From: Lactarius indigo | Lineage: Eukaryota; Basidiomycota; Agaricomycetes; Russulales; Russulaceae | DNA: 64,000 bases | Assembly (NCBI GenBank): GCA_025766275.1 | Contig: JAFKAC010000002.1 | Coordinates: 868,001-932,000, forward strand | Direction: 5' to 3' | In this document: positions 1 through 9,276 of the stretch, piece after piece | Layout: each line of letters begins with the position of its first letter | Numbering within the stretch: the stretch's first letter is position 1 | Program-made: the position numbers and the translations under genes | Notes under the pieces: generated by a model | What the model was told of the DNA's origin: nothing | Database searches by the model: none | The model's input: only the letters and a program-made list of their open reading frames with translations

Positions 1-312
1 GCGAGCTCCTTTTCCTAGTTGACTGCTTTTAACGTGGTGTGGGAGGTCGTCTTGTGTTCTGGTTGTGACTGGGGTCCAATCGTTGTCTGATTCAAAGGTG
101 ACACTGATGCTAGCCACGATTGTGGTCTGTCTTGGGTGCTGGTTTGTGTAAGGGGATGGCTGAAGCGGCCTCTTGTGTCAAGGAGGATCCGTCGCCCGGC
201 TATGCCGTCGTTTCTGGTTCTGTGGAGTGTCTGGTTGTTGGCTGATGCGTCCTCTTGGATCGTCGCCCACTCTGCTGTGTGGCAGTAGTGTCTTGGGTGT
301 GTTGGGAGTTGT

Positions 313-323
313 AGACTTGGCTT
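313..323 (-). other. Predicted self-primer binding site of left-edge element
   Basis: AAGCCAAGTCT on the minus strand lies 1 nt after the LTR end and is the exact 11-nt complement of the predicted RNA 5' end (676-666). I see no match to the usual initiator-Met tRNA primer site, TGGTATCAGAGC. Confidence 0.65.
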
Positions 324-324
324 A

Positions 325-902
325 TGTTACGCCCTAGCAGGGGCGTGGGTTCTAAAGGCTCTGAATCACACAAGTATCAAGCGAAGACCTCTGTTGTCTT
401 ATTGCTATGAAATACGAGTGATAAAGTGTGGCACAAGGTGCAGCACTACTCTGTAATGTAGGACTCCTCGTCCGAAGTGTCTAACACTTCTCTACACTTG
501 ATCTTGCTAGTGCACAGAGTATAACAGGTGTAACGCGTTGATATAGTTCAACTGCAAAGACTTCGAAGTGTCCTGGTTAGGGACTGAGGTAGGGGATGCA
601 CAAGAAGAGAGGGATAAGGCGAGGTCACACCAAAGTACGGAGGCAAGGTTGCTAGATTGCAAACGAAGCCAAGTCTGGCTTCCTACGGTCTATGGTACAG
701 GTTTATATAGGACAGGGTTCCAAACAACATGAACACAAGTCCACACAATATCAAAGAGACTAAACGGAGTAAACAGAAGTTCGGATCAAAGTAACAGCGC
801 CACTAGTAACAGTAGCTCCTTTGGTAACAAGGTATGGTACAGAAAGGGGAAAGCAGAGTGGAGACATACTGTGGCTTAGGTCCGAAGCGTCGGATCATAA
901 CA
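325..902 (-). repeat. 5' LTR of left-edge retrotransposon (578 bp)
   Basis: On the minus strand it starts TGTTATGATCCG and ends GCGTAACA, a TG...CA pair with TGTTA/TAACA termini. It contains a TATA box (709-702) about 190 bp in, which divides it into U3 and R-U5 in the minus orientation. No second copy lies in the window. Confidence 0.7.
666..709 (-). promoter_or_regulatory. TATA box and predicted transcription start of left-edge element
   Basis: The minus strand carries TATATAAA at 709-702. The predicted RNA start is 676, 33 nt from the first T; the RNA would begin AGACUUGGCUU. This 11-mer is the exact complement of the sequence just beyond the LTR (323-313). A 7-bp hairpin (665-671 with 676-682) overlaps the start. 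The start is inferred from spacing and complementarity, not measured. Confidence 0.6.
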
Positions 903-1205
903 CGCTGGGGAATACGAGGGGTAAGCTACTCTGAGCTTTGAAATGTGAGGGGAGGTCTCTATTCTAACTTGAGGTGTAAAGTTGTAAATACATGTGCTAC
1001 ATACTGGGGGTGTAGACTAAGGAAAGAGGGTGCATAGATATAAAAAAACGAGGGAACAGGGGAATGCTATGAAACACCTATGGAACTGTCCAGAGGGAGT
1101 GGGAAGCCGCCGACTCAGAGAGCGCGGGAAAGCGGCGCTTAGAGAGCGCAGAAAAGCACGGGCAAGTGCGGGAAAGCGCAGATGAGCGCAGAGGGCATGG
1201 GAAAG
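903..1205. other. Gap between retrotransposons, no gene seen
   Basis: AT-rich first half with an A-run near 1045, then a GA-rich stretch (about 1085-1205) with imperfect repeats of a GCG-GGAAAG-type unit. The second element inserted at the end of this stretch. Confidence 0.5.
1201..1205 (+). repeat. Target-site duplication GAAAG, left copy
   Basis: GAAAG directly precedes the 5' LTR and is repeated at 16924-16928 directly after the 3' LTR. A 5-bp duplication is normal for Ty3/gypsy integrases and shows the outer element is a complete insertion. Confidence 0.9.
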
Positions 1206-1669
1206 TGTTACGGTTTTCGCATCGGACCCTTACTGCACCGGTTGTGGCTACGGCTGTAAGGTATATTAGTCACGGACTCGGGGTTTACGGTAGGAGTTAG
1301 GCGGTAGAGGATGACTCGATCCTAGTACAGGTAGTAGTAGTATTAGGATTGCGGTACTTACGCGATACGTTGGACGCTACGTTACGGTGACTCATAGCAG
1401 CGCTTGAAAGCCTGCTCTTCTTGTATTTAAGGTAGCTGCGGAAGACCAAGATACGCCATCTTGGTCTTCTTCAATCGTCACTTCTAGTCTCTTCTATTCT
1501 CATCTCTAAAGACGCGCCTTCCATCAGAGGAAGAGCCCTATCCTGAACCTAGTGTCTGCGTACATCTAGAACCCGCCTTCGAGCCATACGCCTCTGCGCG
1601 TGACCAGCTAAGTCATAAAGAGTCGCCTTAATCAAGCTCAAGTCGAGCTAACGTCGTGACGGCGTTACA
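1206..1669 (+). repeat. 5' LTR of outer element (464 bp)
   Basis: Starts TGTTACGG and ends GGCGTTACA. It matches 16455-16923 apart from one substitution and a 5-bp gap. It carries the TATA box at 1424 and a perfect 12-bp hairpin (1441-1452 with 1458-1469) at the predicted RNA start. Confidence 0.95.
1424..1469 (+). promoter_or_regulatory. TATA box, hairpin and predicted RNA start of outer element
   Basis: TATTTAA lies at 1424-1430. The predicted start is 1458, 34 nt from the first T, giving an RNA that begins AUCUUGGUCUU. This 11-mer is the complement of the primer site just after the LTR (1672-1682). The start lies at the base of the 3' arm of a perfect 12-bp hairpin with a 5-nt loop (1453-1457). 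Confidence 0.65.
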
Positions 1670-1671
1670 TT

Positions 1672-1682
1672 AAGACCAAGAT
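1672..1682 (+). other. Predicted self-primer binding site of outer element
   Basis: AAGACCAAGAT starts two bases after the LTR end and is the exact complement of the predicted RNA 5' end (1458-1468). The same 11-mer also occurs inside the LTR at 1442-1452 as the 5' arm of the hairpin. This is the arrangement described for Tf1 of fission yeast, where the RNA 5' end folds back to prime minus-strand synthesis. Confidence 0.7.
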
Positions 1683-1689
1683 ACTCATT

Positions 1690-3684
1690 GTGGCGACTAT
1701 TAACACCAGAGAACAGTGGACGAATTTCCGTCCTTATCATCTAGACCGAAGAGGAGACCGTAACGTACCAACCCGATTCCTAGGAGCAGCCAGGTGGAGA
1801 GACCGAGGAGACGAAACCGGATATTTTGTGGAATTCAACGGACCCACGAGGTTCAGACCTGTTGAGTTCAATTTCGATCACCTGTGCTGGGTAGAAATTA
1901 CGTGGAACCCCATAGACCACCGCTGGGACGTCATCAGGCCAGCAGGAAGACAATACCAGTGCGACATCGACGCATGCGAACTCAATTCACGGGCCGACTG
2001 GGGCCCTATTGACGGCCAGCTACGAGAACACTCTACTGGAGAAGCAGTCAGCGAGGAAACTGAAGAGGACGAACCCAGCGAAGAAAACCGACCCGTGAGT
2101 GTCGGGCCTATTGAACAATATACCATCCAACAAGCTGAGTCCCTACACATCTCAGAACAACCAGAAGTCATTCACGTACGATCACCGGCAGCAGAAATGG
2201 CAACTACCACCATGACAGCCGAAGAAATTATGACCGTTAGGGAGCAAGCGGCGCGAGAAGCGGCCGAAGCGATCAGACAGGAATCACAGCGGCATCTTAT
2301 GCCTATTAACCCTGAAACAGGGCACCGCATGACTGCAGACGACGCAGCAATCTTTCGGGCCATTGGACCCGACCAGGGAGACCCCCCGTCAGGGGATGGA
2401 AGAAGACGAGAATTGCCACTAGACCCTCCGCCGGGATGGGGAGGACCACCCGGAGACGACTTCCCCCGACGCCCAGGAAGAGGAGGAAACCCACCTGACC
2501 TCCCGAACAACCCACCGGAAGGAGGACCACCGGGAGGAGGGCCCCCGGGAGGGGGAGGAGGCGGAGGAGGAGGAGGAGGACAAGGACACGAAAAACTAAC
2601 CGGTGAACCTCCCACCATCTTTGACGGCGATCGCACTAAAGTGGATTCGTTCCTCACGCAATGGCATGTTTATTGGGGAATGAACCTTGACACCCCTGTT
2701 ATGCGCAACGACTACCGACGAAGCCTCTTGTTTCTGTCCTACATAAAAGGGGTATCAGTCAGCGAATGGGTACTTTCATACCTCAAATGGCTTAACCGGC
2801 AGATACAACGAGGGATAGACCAGCACACGCGCGATCTGTGGAACGCGGTGGCAGAGGGATTTAACCAAAGGTTCGTCAACACCCTCAAACGCGAACAAGC
2901 TCAAGCGCTTCTTAGAAAAGGGCTCAAAATGGTTGACGGAGATATCGACAAGTACGTCAACGAGTTCGAAGAAGCCGCCAGGAAGGCCGGATACCGTCTC
3001 AATGATCCCCAAACAATCGACCTCTTTACCAAGGGGCTACCCAAGAAGCTTTACGAAAAGACCTACGATCTGGACGAACCAGAAACGTTTGACGAGTGGA
3101 AGCGAGCGACACTTCGTAGGCAACGCAATTACATCCACATCCGTGCGCGGGTGGATGAGTATAAAGACAACAAACCCAAGAAAACAGGAAACGCCGGATG
3201 GACCGTTCCCCAGAATCTCGCCAATCCGTGGGCAATGGATACTTCCGCTGACCGAATCAAGGCACGACTAGCAGGGTCGGAAGAGATTGATTACAGCAAA
3301 CCACCCTATACTAACTCACCCCCCTTTCCGCCGAGAGGAGGGCCAGGAGTTCGGGGCCGAGGCAGGGGAGGGTCGCGACAAGACCTAAGGACGGTGTTAT
3401 GTTATAACTGCCACGCACCAGGCCATCTCTCACGAAATTGCCCCCATCCTAGGCAGCCGCGACAGTGGCGACCACAAAACCCCGGACCCTCCAGTGTCCG
3501 GACGACGGAAACCGACTACTACGCGCAAGAATCGCCGCCAGCCCAGATACAGGCGGCCTCGACTAGCAAAACGGCCGAAGAATGCGCCAAAGAATGGCTT
3601 ACCGGAGTTGCAAATGCGCCCGACGAAGTAAAAGACCTGATATTGCAGGATCTGTGGGGAAAAGAGGGTTTTCGGAGCGCCTGA
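1690..3684 (+). CDS. gag: Gag of outer element (664 codons open; first ATG at 2197)
   Basis: Structural capsid/nucleocapsid protein of a Ty3/gypsy element. The frame is open from 1612 (stop at 1609) to 3684. There is no in-frame ATG before 2197, yet residues encoded from 1690 (ATINTREQW..., then hydrophobic/aromatic patterns) look genuinely protein-like. A GTG at 1690 could be a decayed ATG or a non-AUG start; 2197 has a good context (A at -3, G at +4) and would give about 496 residues. After a Gly/Pro-rich linker (2520-2580) comes the capsid region, and near the C-terminus a CCHC zinc knuckle, CYNCHAPGHLSRNC (about 3400-3441), for RNA packaging. The pol frame overlaps the 3' end in the -1 frame. 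Confidence 0.9.
   Translation: MATINTREQWTNFRPYHLDRRGDRNVPTRFLGAARWRDRGDETGYFVEFNGPTRFRPVEFNFDHLCWVEITWNPIDHRWDVIRPAGRQYQCDIDACELNSRADWGPIDGQLREHSTGEAVSEETEEDEPSEENRPVSVGPIEQYTIQQAESLHISEQPEVIHVRSPAAEMATTTMTAEEIMTVREQAAREAAEAIRQESQRHLMPINPETGHRMTADDAAIFRAIGPDQGDPPSGDGRRRELPLDPPPGWGGPPGDDFPRRPGRGGNPPDLPNNPPEGGPPGGGPPGGGGGGGGGGGQGHEKLTGEPPTIFDGDRTKVDSFLTQWHVYWGMNLDTPVMRNDYRRSLLFLSYIKGVSVSEWVLSYLKWLNRQIQRGIDQHTRDLWNAVAEGFNQRFVNTLKREQAQALLRKGLKMVDGDIDKYVNEFEEAARKAGYRLNDPQTIDLFTKGLPKKLYEKTYDLDEPETFDEWKRATLRRQRNYIHIRARVDEYKDNKPKKTGNAGWTVPQNLANPWAMDTSADRIKARLAGSEEIDYSKPPYTNSPPFPPRGGPGVRGRGRGGSRQDLRTVLCYNCHAPGHLSRNCPHPRQPRQWRPQNPGPSSVRTTETDYYAQESPPAQIQAASTSKTAEECAKEWLTGVANAPDEVKDLILQDLWGKEGFRSA
3657..3663 (+). 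promoter_or_regulatory. Candidate -1 ribosomal frameshift heptamer G_GGA_AAA
   Basis: In the gag frame the codons read tgG GGA AAA (3655-3663), which fits the X_XXY_YYZ slippery rule. It lies 18 nt before the gag stop codon (3682-3684), inside a stretch where the -1 (pol) frame is open from at least 3582. Slippage here would fuse Gag to Pol. I see no strong downstream pseudoknot, only a weak ACCCA/TGGGT stem. Confidence 0.55.
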
Positions 3685-4606
3685 ACCCATCGGCCTGGGT
3701 GAGGGCTTTAAATTGTAATTCTGTAATCATGACGCGCTTTCACTCTCTTCGAATTCCAGTCTCGATTCGCACGAATTACCGAATGGCCGACATAAAAGCA
3801 TTAGTGGACTCGGGGGCCACCGATAACTTCATACACCCGAATTTCATCAAAAAAATGGGTATAGGGACCCAGCAGCTGATCCAACCGCGAAAGGTCTGGA
3901 ACATAGACAGTACGGAAAATAAAGCTGGGTCTATCACTCACTTTACCGATCTGGACGTATACGCCAACGGGTATCACAGGACTATGAGATTCCTTATCAC
4001 GAATCTCGGAAACGAAGATGTTGTCCTAGGTTATCCCTGGTTGGCGACCTACGAACCAACCATTAATTGGCGAGATGCGGTCATACACGAAAAGGTCATG
4101 CCGGTCGTGATCAGCACACAGGACAGTCTGGACCGTCACACTGTCATCGCGACCGCTCTAACTAACGATGAAAAAGAAACAATAGCCCTAGAGCTAGACG
4201 AAGAGGACACGTACTTGCGAGCAACTACGTCCACCGAATTGGCCATCCAGGCCAAAGGAGAGGAAAAGCCTGTAGAACTGCCGGCAGTCTACCACGCCTT
4301 CCAACAACTCTTCAGTGAAGAAGCGTCACAACGATTCCCTCCCGCCAGGCCGTGGGACCACGCAATAGACTTCAAGCCGGATACCCCTTCAGCAATAGAT
4401 TGCAAAATATACCCGTTAACGCAAGAGGAAGAAGGGAAACTCAAGGAATTCCTAGACGAGAAGCTGCAACAAGGATATCTACGACCCTCCATATCCCCGT
4501 ACGCATCTTCATTCTTCTTTGTCAAAAAGAAGGACGGAAAACTGCGCCCCGTACAGGACTATCGCACTATCAACTCGTATACTATACGAAATCAGTACCC
4601 ACTTCC
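3663..4606 (+). pseudogene. pol: Pol of outer element, 5' part (protease and start of RT), interrupted
   Basis: Begins in the -1 frame of gag; a first ATG in this frame is at 3729. The aspartic protease motif DSGATDNF is encoded from 3807, followed by the fold's ILGYP-like segment (VVLGYPWL). The RT domain starts with the usual IDFKPDTP... and FFFVKKKDGKLRPVQDYR signature and stops at NQYPLP, where the nested element begins. The frame continues exactly at 12626. The present transcript would run into the nested LTR and stop at once, so RT is inactivated. Confidence 0.93.
4602..4606 (+). repeat. Target-site duplication CTTCC, left copy
   Basis: CTTCC precedes the left LTR of the nested element and recurs at 12621-12625 after the right LTR. 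Counting one copy only, the outer pol codons join without a frame change. Confidence 0.93.
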
Positions 4607-5380
4607 TGTAGCGGTATGACTTATCGCGACAACTAGACCAAGAGAAGGTAAGTGAACTGAACTAGTAGCACACCCAAGCCTAACGCGGAGACAAGTCACG
4701 CGCCGAACGTACAGTCACTGCGGAGAATATGCACACGTGAGACCTTTATACAAGGTCAAAGGCAAGGTGATCACGCAGTGGTACGCTGAGTGGAGAACCA
4801 AGAGGACAAGTTAACATTGGAGAAGTAAGGGGAGTACAAGGGATATACGCACCTGAGTGGAGAACCAAGAGGACAAGTTGGTTCCACTCAGGACGTTACA
4901 TGAGGGTTTATATACTATGCTGCGGCTGAGTTCGAATTACTACGGAACCTTGTTACTAAAGGTACATGTAATAGTAATGAGTCAGACGCTGACGCGTCGT
5001 GTCTATTAATAGCGTTATCTATTGTGCTGACTGATGCACAGTCATTAACGCTGACAGAACAATGACGTGTCCTTATCTATGAGTCACAACCCTATGACAA
5101 CGTAGTCTAGAACTATCTAGAACCTTCCCTGCTTATCGTCCAATGAGAAACTACTATACTAATGAGGAAAGTGACCTAAAGAGGTAACATCCGATAAGGA
5201 AGTTACTGTCCCAGGGTCACGTGCTTGTGGGTGCACATGTTGGCATCACGTGACTAACCATCTTATCATATCTAATGATAAGGACTTTGGATGTTTGACA
5301 CTACGTTGGAGACTCATATTTCCACCAAATAAATCCGTAAAAATACAGAAAAATAGGGTGAAAATAGAGCGTCCGTGACA
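4607..5380 (-). repeat. 3' LTR of inner element (774 bp)
   Basis: Identical to 11847-12620. On the minus strand it begins TGTCACGG and ends CGCTACA. It contains an exact 27-bp direct repeat (4786-4812 and 4853-4879) whose second copy folds into a hairpin with the following CCACTCAGG. Confidence 0.95.
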
Positions 5381-5394
5381 TCACCCCCCTCCTT
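5381..5394 (-). other. Polypurine tract of inner element
   Basis: On the minus strand AAGGAGGGGGGTGA directly precedes the 3' LTR, the expected primer position for plus-strand DNA synthesis. It overlaps the end of the pol stop codon region. Confidence 0.8.
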
Positions 5395-8300
5395 AAGGGT
5401 CGACGTCCGCGTTGGCCAATGTATCCACATGATGAGCCTGCCAAGGCAAGGACGCGTAAATAAGAGCCGCTATTTTTCTAGGCGCGCCCGGGTTTGAGGA
5501 ATGGAATTCCTTAACCGTATCAGGGGCATGCGCTAGATTTTTAGCTGGTTCCCAGGTGTCCTCACCCTCACCATATCCTTTCCAACGGACAAGGTATTTA
5601 AGAGTACAACCGAAGAGTTTGGAATCTCTTATATGGTCAACTTCATACTCTTCTTCTCCCTCGACCGTTACTGGATCGGGTGGTGGAGGTGTAAGCCCAT
5701 TAACTTCGTTTCCTTTATAAGGGGAGAGGCGATCTACATGAAATACATCATGGATCCGCAATGCAGGGGGTAGTGCAAGCTTATAGTCGACGTCACTTAT
5801 GACTTTAGTGACTTCAAATGGGCCTAGTTGCTTAGGTCCCAATTTGGACGACTGCTGATGTATCTTTATCTGCTTAGCTTGCAACCAGACTTTATCCCCG
5901 ACGTTAAAGGAATATGGCTTAGTCCTTTGTTCAACGTCTGTCTGCATTCGCCTTTTACTTAGGCGTAGAGCCGCCTCTGCATCCTTGCGAGCGGAAACTA
6001 AGTGCTGAAGGCGCTTATCGAGCAGTGGAATACCCGTAGGTCTACCAGCAGGAATAGTGAAGTCAGGCGTAAAGCCATATAGTAGCTCAAAGGGAGTGTG
6101 ACCCGTAGCTGAGTTGAGCCTACTATTGACGACAAATTCTGCTGTAGGAAGCAGGTCTGCCCAGTCATCCTGCCTCTTACTAATGAACATGCGCAAATAT
6201 ATTTCAACTTCTTGATTTTTGCGCTCGACCTGTCCATTAGCTTGAGGGTGATAGGCTGTGGTTAGTCCTGCGTCTATTCCAAGTCGCTTATACAGGGCAC
6301 GCATGCTTCGCGCTGCAAATTGGGGTCCTCTATCGCTTATGACTTTGCGAGGGATCCCATGCAGAGGGAAGACTTGCTCGAAGTAGATGGATGCCACCCC
6401 ATCAGCCGTAATTTGAGAAGTCACGGGAAACAGGTGAATCTGTTTGGTATAATGATCTACGATGTTTAAGATCATATCCTTCCCACGTGACATGGGCAGT
6501 GGACCGATTAGATCGATCCCAACTATCTGCCAGGGTCCCTCAGGTACTTCTTGCGGCTGAATGGTTGCTTTGGGGTGCAGATCTTTGCGATATCGTTGGC
6601 ATCGATCGCATCCTTCTACGTATGAGGCAATGAAGCCTGACATGCGTGGCCACCAATAGTAGCGACTAACTAGCTCTATGGTTCCATTCTTTCCAGGGTG
6701 TCCAGTAGTGACCAAGTTGTGGCAAGACTTTACCACATCCCTACGAAGGGCACGGTCGTTTGGGACATATAATTTACCCCGGTGGTAAATGAAACCGTCT
6801 TCTTCTTCCCACATTAAGACGCCATCTATGAGAGCCTTAGGAGCGGTCTTAGAGATACTTTTAAGACCCTCTATTACTTCAGCTTCTCTAATAGATGCGA
6901 GTTTAATGCGACTCCCTAAGGAATCTATTTCGGGGACGAAGTGTGCTTTAGCGGCAGCTAGGAAGTGCTCAGGTTTTAACACCTGGACCTGGCGGTTGTC
7001 TTCAGAGTCTCGGACTTGGTCTCGTGAGAAACGACTTAACGCATCGGCTTGCATAGATTCTCCTTTCTTATAAGTGATTTTGAAGGTGAACCGACTTAAG
7101 AATAAGGCCCATCGAGCTTGGCACCTATTCAAGTCTTTCATGGTTGCCCACCATTCCATATTCTTATGGTCGGTGATCACTTCAAAAGAGATGCCTTCGA
7201 GGAAGTGTCTCCAGTCCTCTAAGGCACGGATTAAGCCGAGCATTTCTCTGTCGTAAATCTCATAATTGCGTTCTTCTTTGCTCATAGATTGTGAGCGGTA
7301 CGCAATGGGGTGCCAGAGACCGTCCGGGTATTTCTGAGTTAAAATACCGCCAGTAGCAAATCCTGAAGCATCTACCTCGACTCTGGTTGGAAGGTTAGGA
7401 TCGTAAACCTTAAGAATAGGTTCTTGTACGAAACGTTCCTTCAACTGGTCAAAGGCTTTCTGCTGTTCAGACTGCCAGATCCAAGGAGTATCTTTCTTAG
7501 TAAGGTCATGAAGGGGTCGGGCAATAGCCGCGAAGTCCTTGATGAACCTTCTATAGAAATTGGCGAACCCGATAAATGCTCTTACTTCTTTGAGCGTAGT
7601 CGGGGTTGGCCACTCCTTTACTGCAGAGACCTTGCCAGGGTCCATCTGCACTTCTCCAGGACGGATAATCATCCCAAGATACTCCATTTCTTGCTTTTCA
7701 AAATCGCACTTCTCAGGCTTGAGATAGAGGTCGTATTGTTCTAACCGTGTTAGCACCTCGCGTACTATCTTGCGATGGTGCTTAAGGTTATTACTATAGA
7801 TGAGAATATCATCCATATACACTGCAACCTCTCCTTGTGCGATAAGATCAGCAAAGACGGCGTTCATTAAGGCTTGGAAGGTGGCGGGGCTATTAGTCAT
7901 GCCGAAGTACATGACTTTCGGCTCATATAGGCCTCTATTGGTAACAATGGCACCTTTCCATTCGTCGCCTTCTTTGATGCGGATGTTATGATATCCCCAT
8001 CGAACGTCGAATTTTGTGAAGTATTGAGCTCCCTTAAGCCTATTGATAATATCGGCAGCGAGTGGAAGTGGATATCGGTTCTTAATGGTAATTTTGTTAA
8101 GACGCCGATAGTCTTGGACCAGACGGAGCTTGCCGTCTTTTTTCTTGATGAAGAATACAGGGGATGCCATAGGTGACTTAGATGGCACTAAATATCCTTT
8201 CCCTATATGTTCATCTAAGAATTTATCCAATTCTACTTGCTCGCTGGGTGACATGGGATACGTTTTGACCTTCCAGTGCTTGACTGCATCTGGTTCTAGG

Positions 8301-9064
8301 TCTATGGCGTGGTCCCATGGCTGATGCTCAGGGAGTCTCTGGGATTCTTCCTCAGAGAAGACTTTTGCGAAGTCACGATAGTGCTTGGGGACCATTTCTT
8401 CAAAGGTTTTCTTAGGTTTGGAGGTTATCGCTTTCTCGGCAATTTGCTGAGAGTACGTGAAACCAGCCAAACAGAAGACCTCATCGGAAACGGTGTCCAA
8501 CACTTTCTCCGCAAGGAGACGGCGGCGTTCCATACGGTTCGCCATAATGCGCGTCACCTCTATCTCTATCTCCGGTGCAGCTATTTCAGCGCTGGAGTTG
8601 AGACACATAGTGCCTTCCTGCCAATCTATGTGTGGGTTCCGGTGTCTAAGCCAAGGTAGTCCCAATATAACTCGTTCTGGGCCTAGTGAGGTGACCATAA
8701 AATCGAATTTTTCTGCACTAGGACCAACTTTGAGAACGAGTGTTACTTTGTGGGTAATACTACCGGCTTCATTGAGCGTCCCGTCGATGTTATACAGGGT
8801 AATGGGATGCTCCAACGGAACTTGCAACATCTTGTGGCGGTCAGCGTACTTCTTGTCTAGGAACAACGAAGTTGCCCCAGAGTCTACCATGGCTGCTACT
8901 TTTACAGTACGATGACGTCCTTGTAATTCAACAGAAATATGAAAATGAGATCTGCTATCTTTTGTTTCGGGAATTATACATGAAGAGAGTGCTGCATCAG
9001 AAATCATCACTTGCGGCACTGCTACAAATTGTGGAGCAATCGGAACACTAATACTATTGTTCAT
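5393..9064 (-). CDS. pol: Pol polyprotein of inner element (protease-RT-RNase H-integrase-chromodomain)
   Basis: 1,223 residues from the first ATG (9064). The frame is open further up to 9289, overlapping gag by 13 nt in the -1 frame, so the true product is probably made by frameshifting and is about 75 residues longer. In order: protease VDSGATSLFLD; RT with FFIKKKDGKLRLVQDYR, WGYHNIRI and the catalytic YMDD near 7810; RNase H (VEVDASGFATGG, DREMLG, DHKN); integrase HHCC finger (GHPGKNG...CDRCQRY) and the D,D,E residues in VGIDLIG, ISDRGPQF and GQVERKN; then a chromodomain (YEVDHIRDSKL...YLVRWKGY...DTWEP) that may direct integration to modified chromatin. All catalytic motifs are present. 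Confidence 0.95.
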   Translation of the reverse strand: MNNSISVPIAPQFVAVPQVMISDAALSSCIIPETKDSRSHFHISVELQGRHRTVKVAAMVDSGATSLFLDKKYADRHKMLQVPLEHPITLYNIDGTLNEAGSITHKVTLVLKVGPSAEKFDFMVTSLGPERVILGLPWLRHRNPHIDWQEGTMCLNSSAEIAAPEIEIEVTRIMANRMERRRLLAEKVLDTVSDEVFCLAGFTYSQQIAEKAITSKPKKTFEEMVPKHYRDFAKVFSEEESQRLPEHQPWDHAIDLEPDAVKHWKVKTYPMSPSEQVELDKFLDEHIGKGYLVPSKSPMASPVFFIKKKDGKLRLVQDYRRLNKITIKNRYPLPLAADIINRLKGAQYFTKFDVRWGYHNIRIKEGDEWKGAIVTNRGLYEPKVMYFGMTNSPATFQALMNAVFADLIAQGEVAVYMDDILIYSNNLKHHRKIVREVLTRLEQYDLYLKPEKCDFEKQEMEYLGMIIRPGEVQMDPGKVSAVKEWPTPTTLKEVRAFIGFANFYRRFIKDFAAIARPLHDLTKKDTPWIWQSEQQKAFDQLKERFVQEPILKVYDPNLPTRVEVDASGFATGGILTQKYPDGLWHPIAYRSQSMSKEERNYEIYDREMLGLIRALEDWRHFLEGISFEVITDHKNMEWWATMKDLNRCQARWALFLSRFTFKITYKKGESMQADALSRFSRDQVRDSEDNRQVQVLKPEHFLAAAKAHFVPEIDSLGSRIKLASIREAEVIEGLKSISKTAPKALIDGVLMWEEEDGFIYHRGKLYVPNDRALRRDVVKSCHNLVTTGHPGKNGTIELVSRYYWWPRMSGFIASYVEGCDRCQRYRKDLHPKATIQPQEVPEGPWQIVGIDLIGPLPMSRGKDMILNIVDHYTKQIHLFPVTSQITADGVASIYFEQVFPLHGIPRKVISDRGPQFAARSMRALYKRLGIDAGLTTAYHPQANGQVERKNQEVEIYLRMFISKRQDDWADLLPTAEFVVNSRLNSATGHTPFELLYGFTPDFTIPAGRPTGIPLLDKRLQHLVSARKDAEAALRLSKRRMQTDVEQRTKPYSFNVGDKVWLQAKQIKIHQQSSKLGPKQLGPFEVTKVISDVDYKLALPPALRIHDVFHVDRLSPYKGNEVNGLTPPPPDPVTVEGEEEYEVDHIRDSKLFGCTLKYLVRWKGYGEGEDTWEPAKNLAHAPDTVKEFHSSNPGAPRKIAALIYASLPWQAHHVDTLANADVDP

Positions 9065-9276
9065 CTCCGAGGCAGATGTAGATGTAGAATCAGAACAGGA
9101 AGCCGAGACATTACTACTATCAACATGACAGGCAGAAACAAAGTGGTACGTAGGAATTACAGATTGGTCTGAGTCCGAAACGAGGCGAGATCGTAGGCAT
9201 ATCTTACAACTACATGAGGCCGAGTCAACCGTATCTGTTTTACAGGGGGAGTCCGCAGCTATGACTACCCCTGGAT

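Larger units (their letters stand above)
1..902 (-). mobile_element. LTR retrotransposon, partial (5' LTR plus start of internal region), runs off left edge
   Basis: Read on the minus strand, a TG...CA-bounded LTR (902 to 325) is followed by a 1-nt spacer and a sequence (323-313) that matches the predicted RNA 5' end inside the LTR, as in self-priming Tf1/sushi-type Ty3 elements. Beyond it the internal region continues to the window edge. One minus-strand frame after the primer site stays open for about 97 codons (Pro/Thr/Gln-rich) but has no ATG, as in the two other elements of this window. The other end lies outside, so a target duplication cannot be checked; the five bases next to the LTR are 903-907. 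A solo LTR is possible, but the primer-site match argues for a real internal region. Confidence 0.7.

Noticed and set aside
2172..2657. 161-codon Pro/Ser-rich frame on the minus strand
   Set aside because: It is the antisense of the Gly/Pro/Arg-rich part of outer gag and has no family features.
6789..8915. Several plus-strand frames of 60-152 codons
   Set aside because: All lie opposite the intact minus-strand pol of the inner element; codon composition follows pol.
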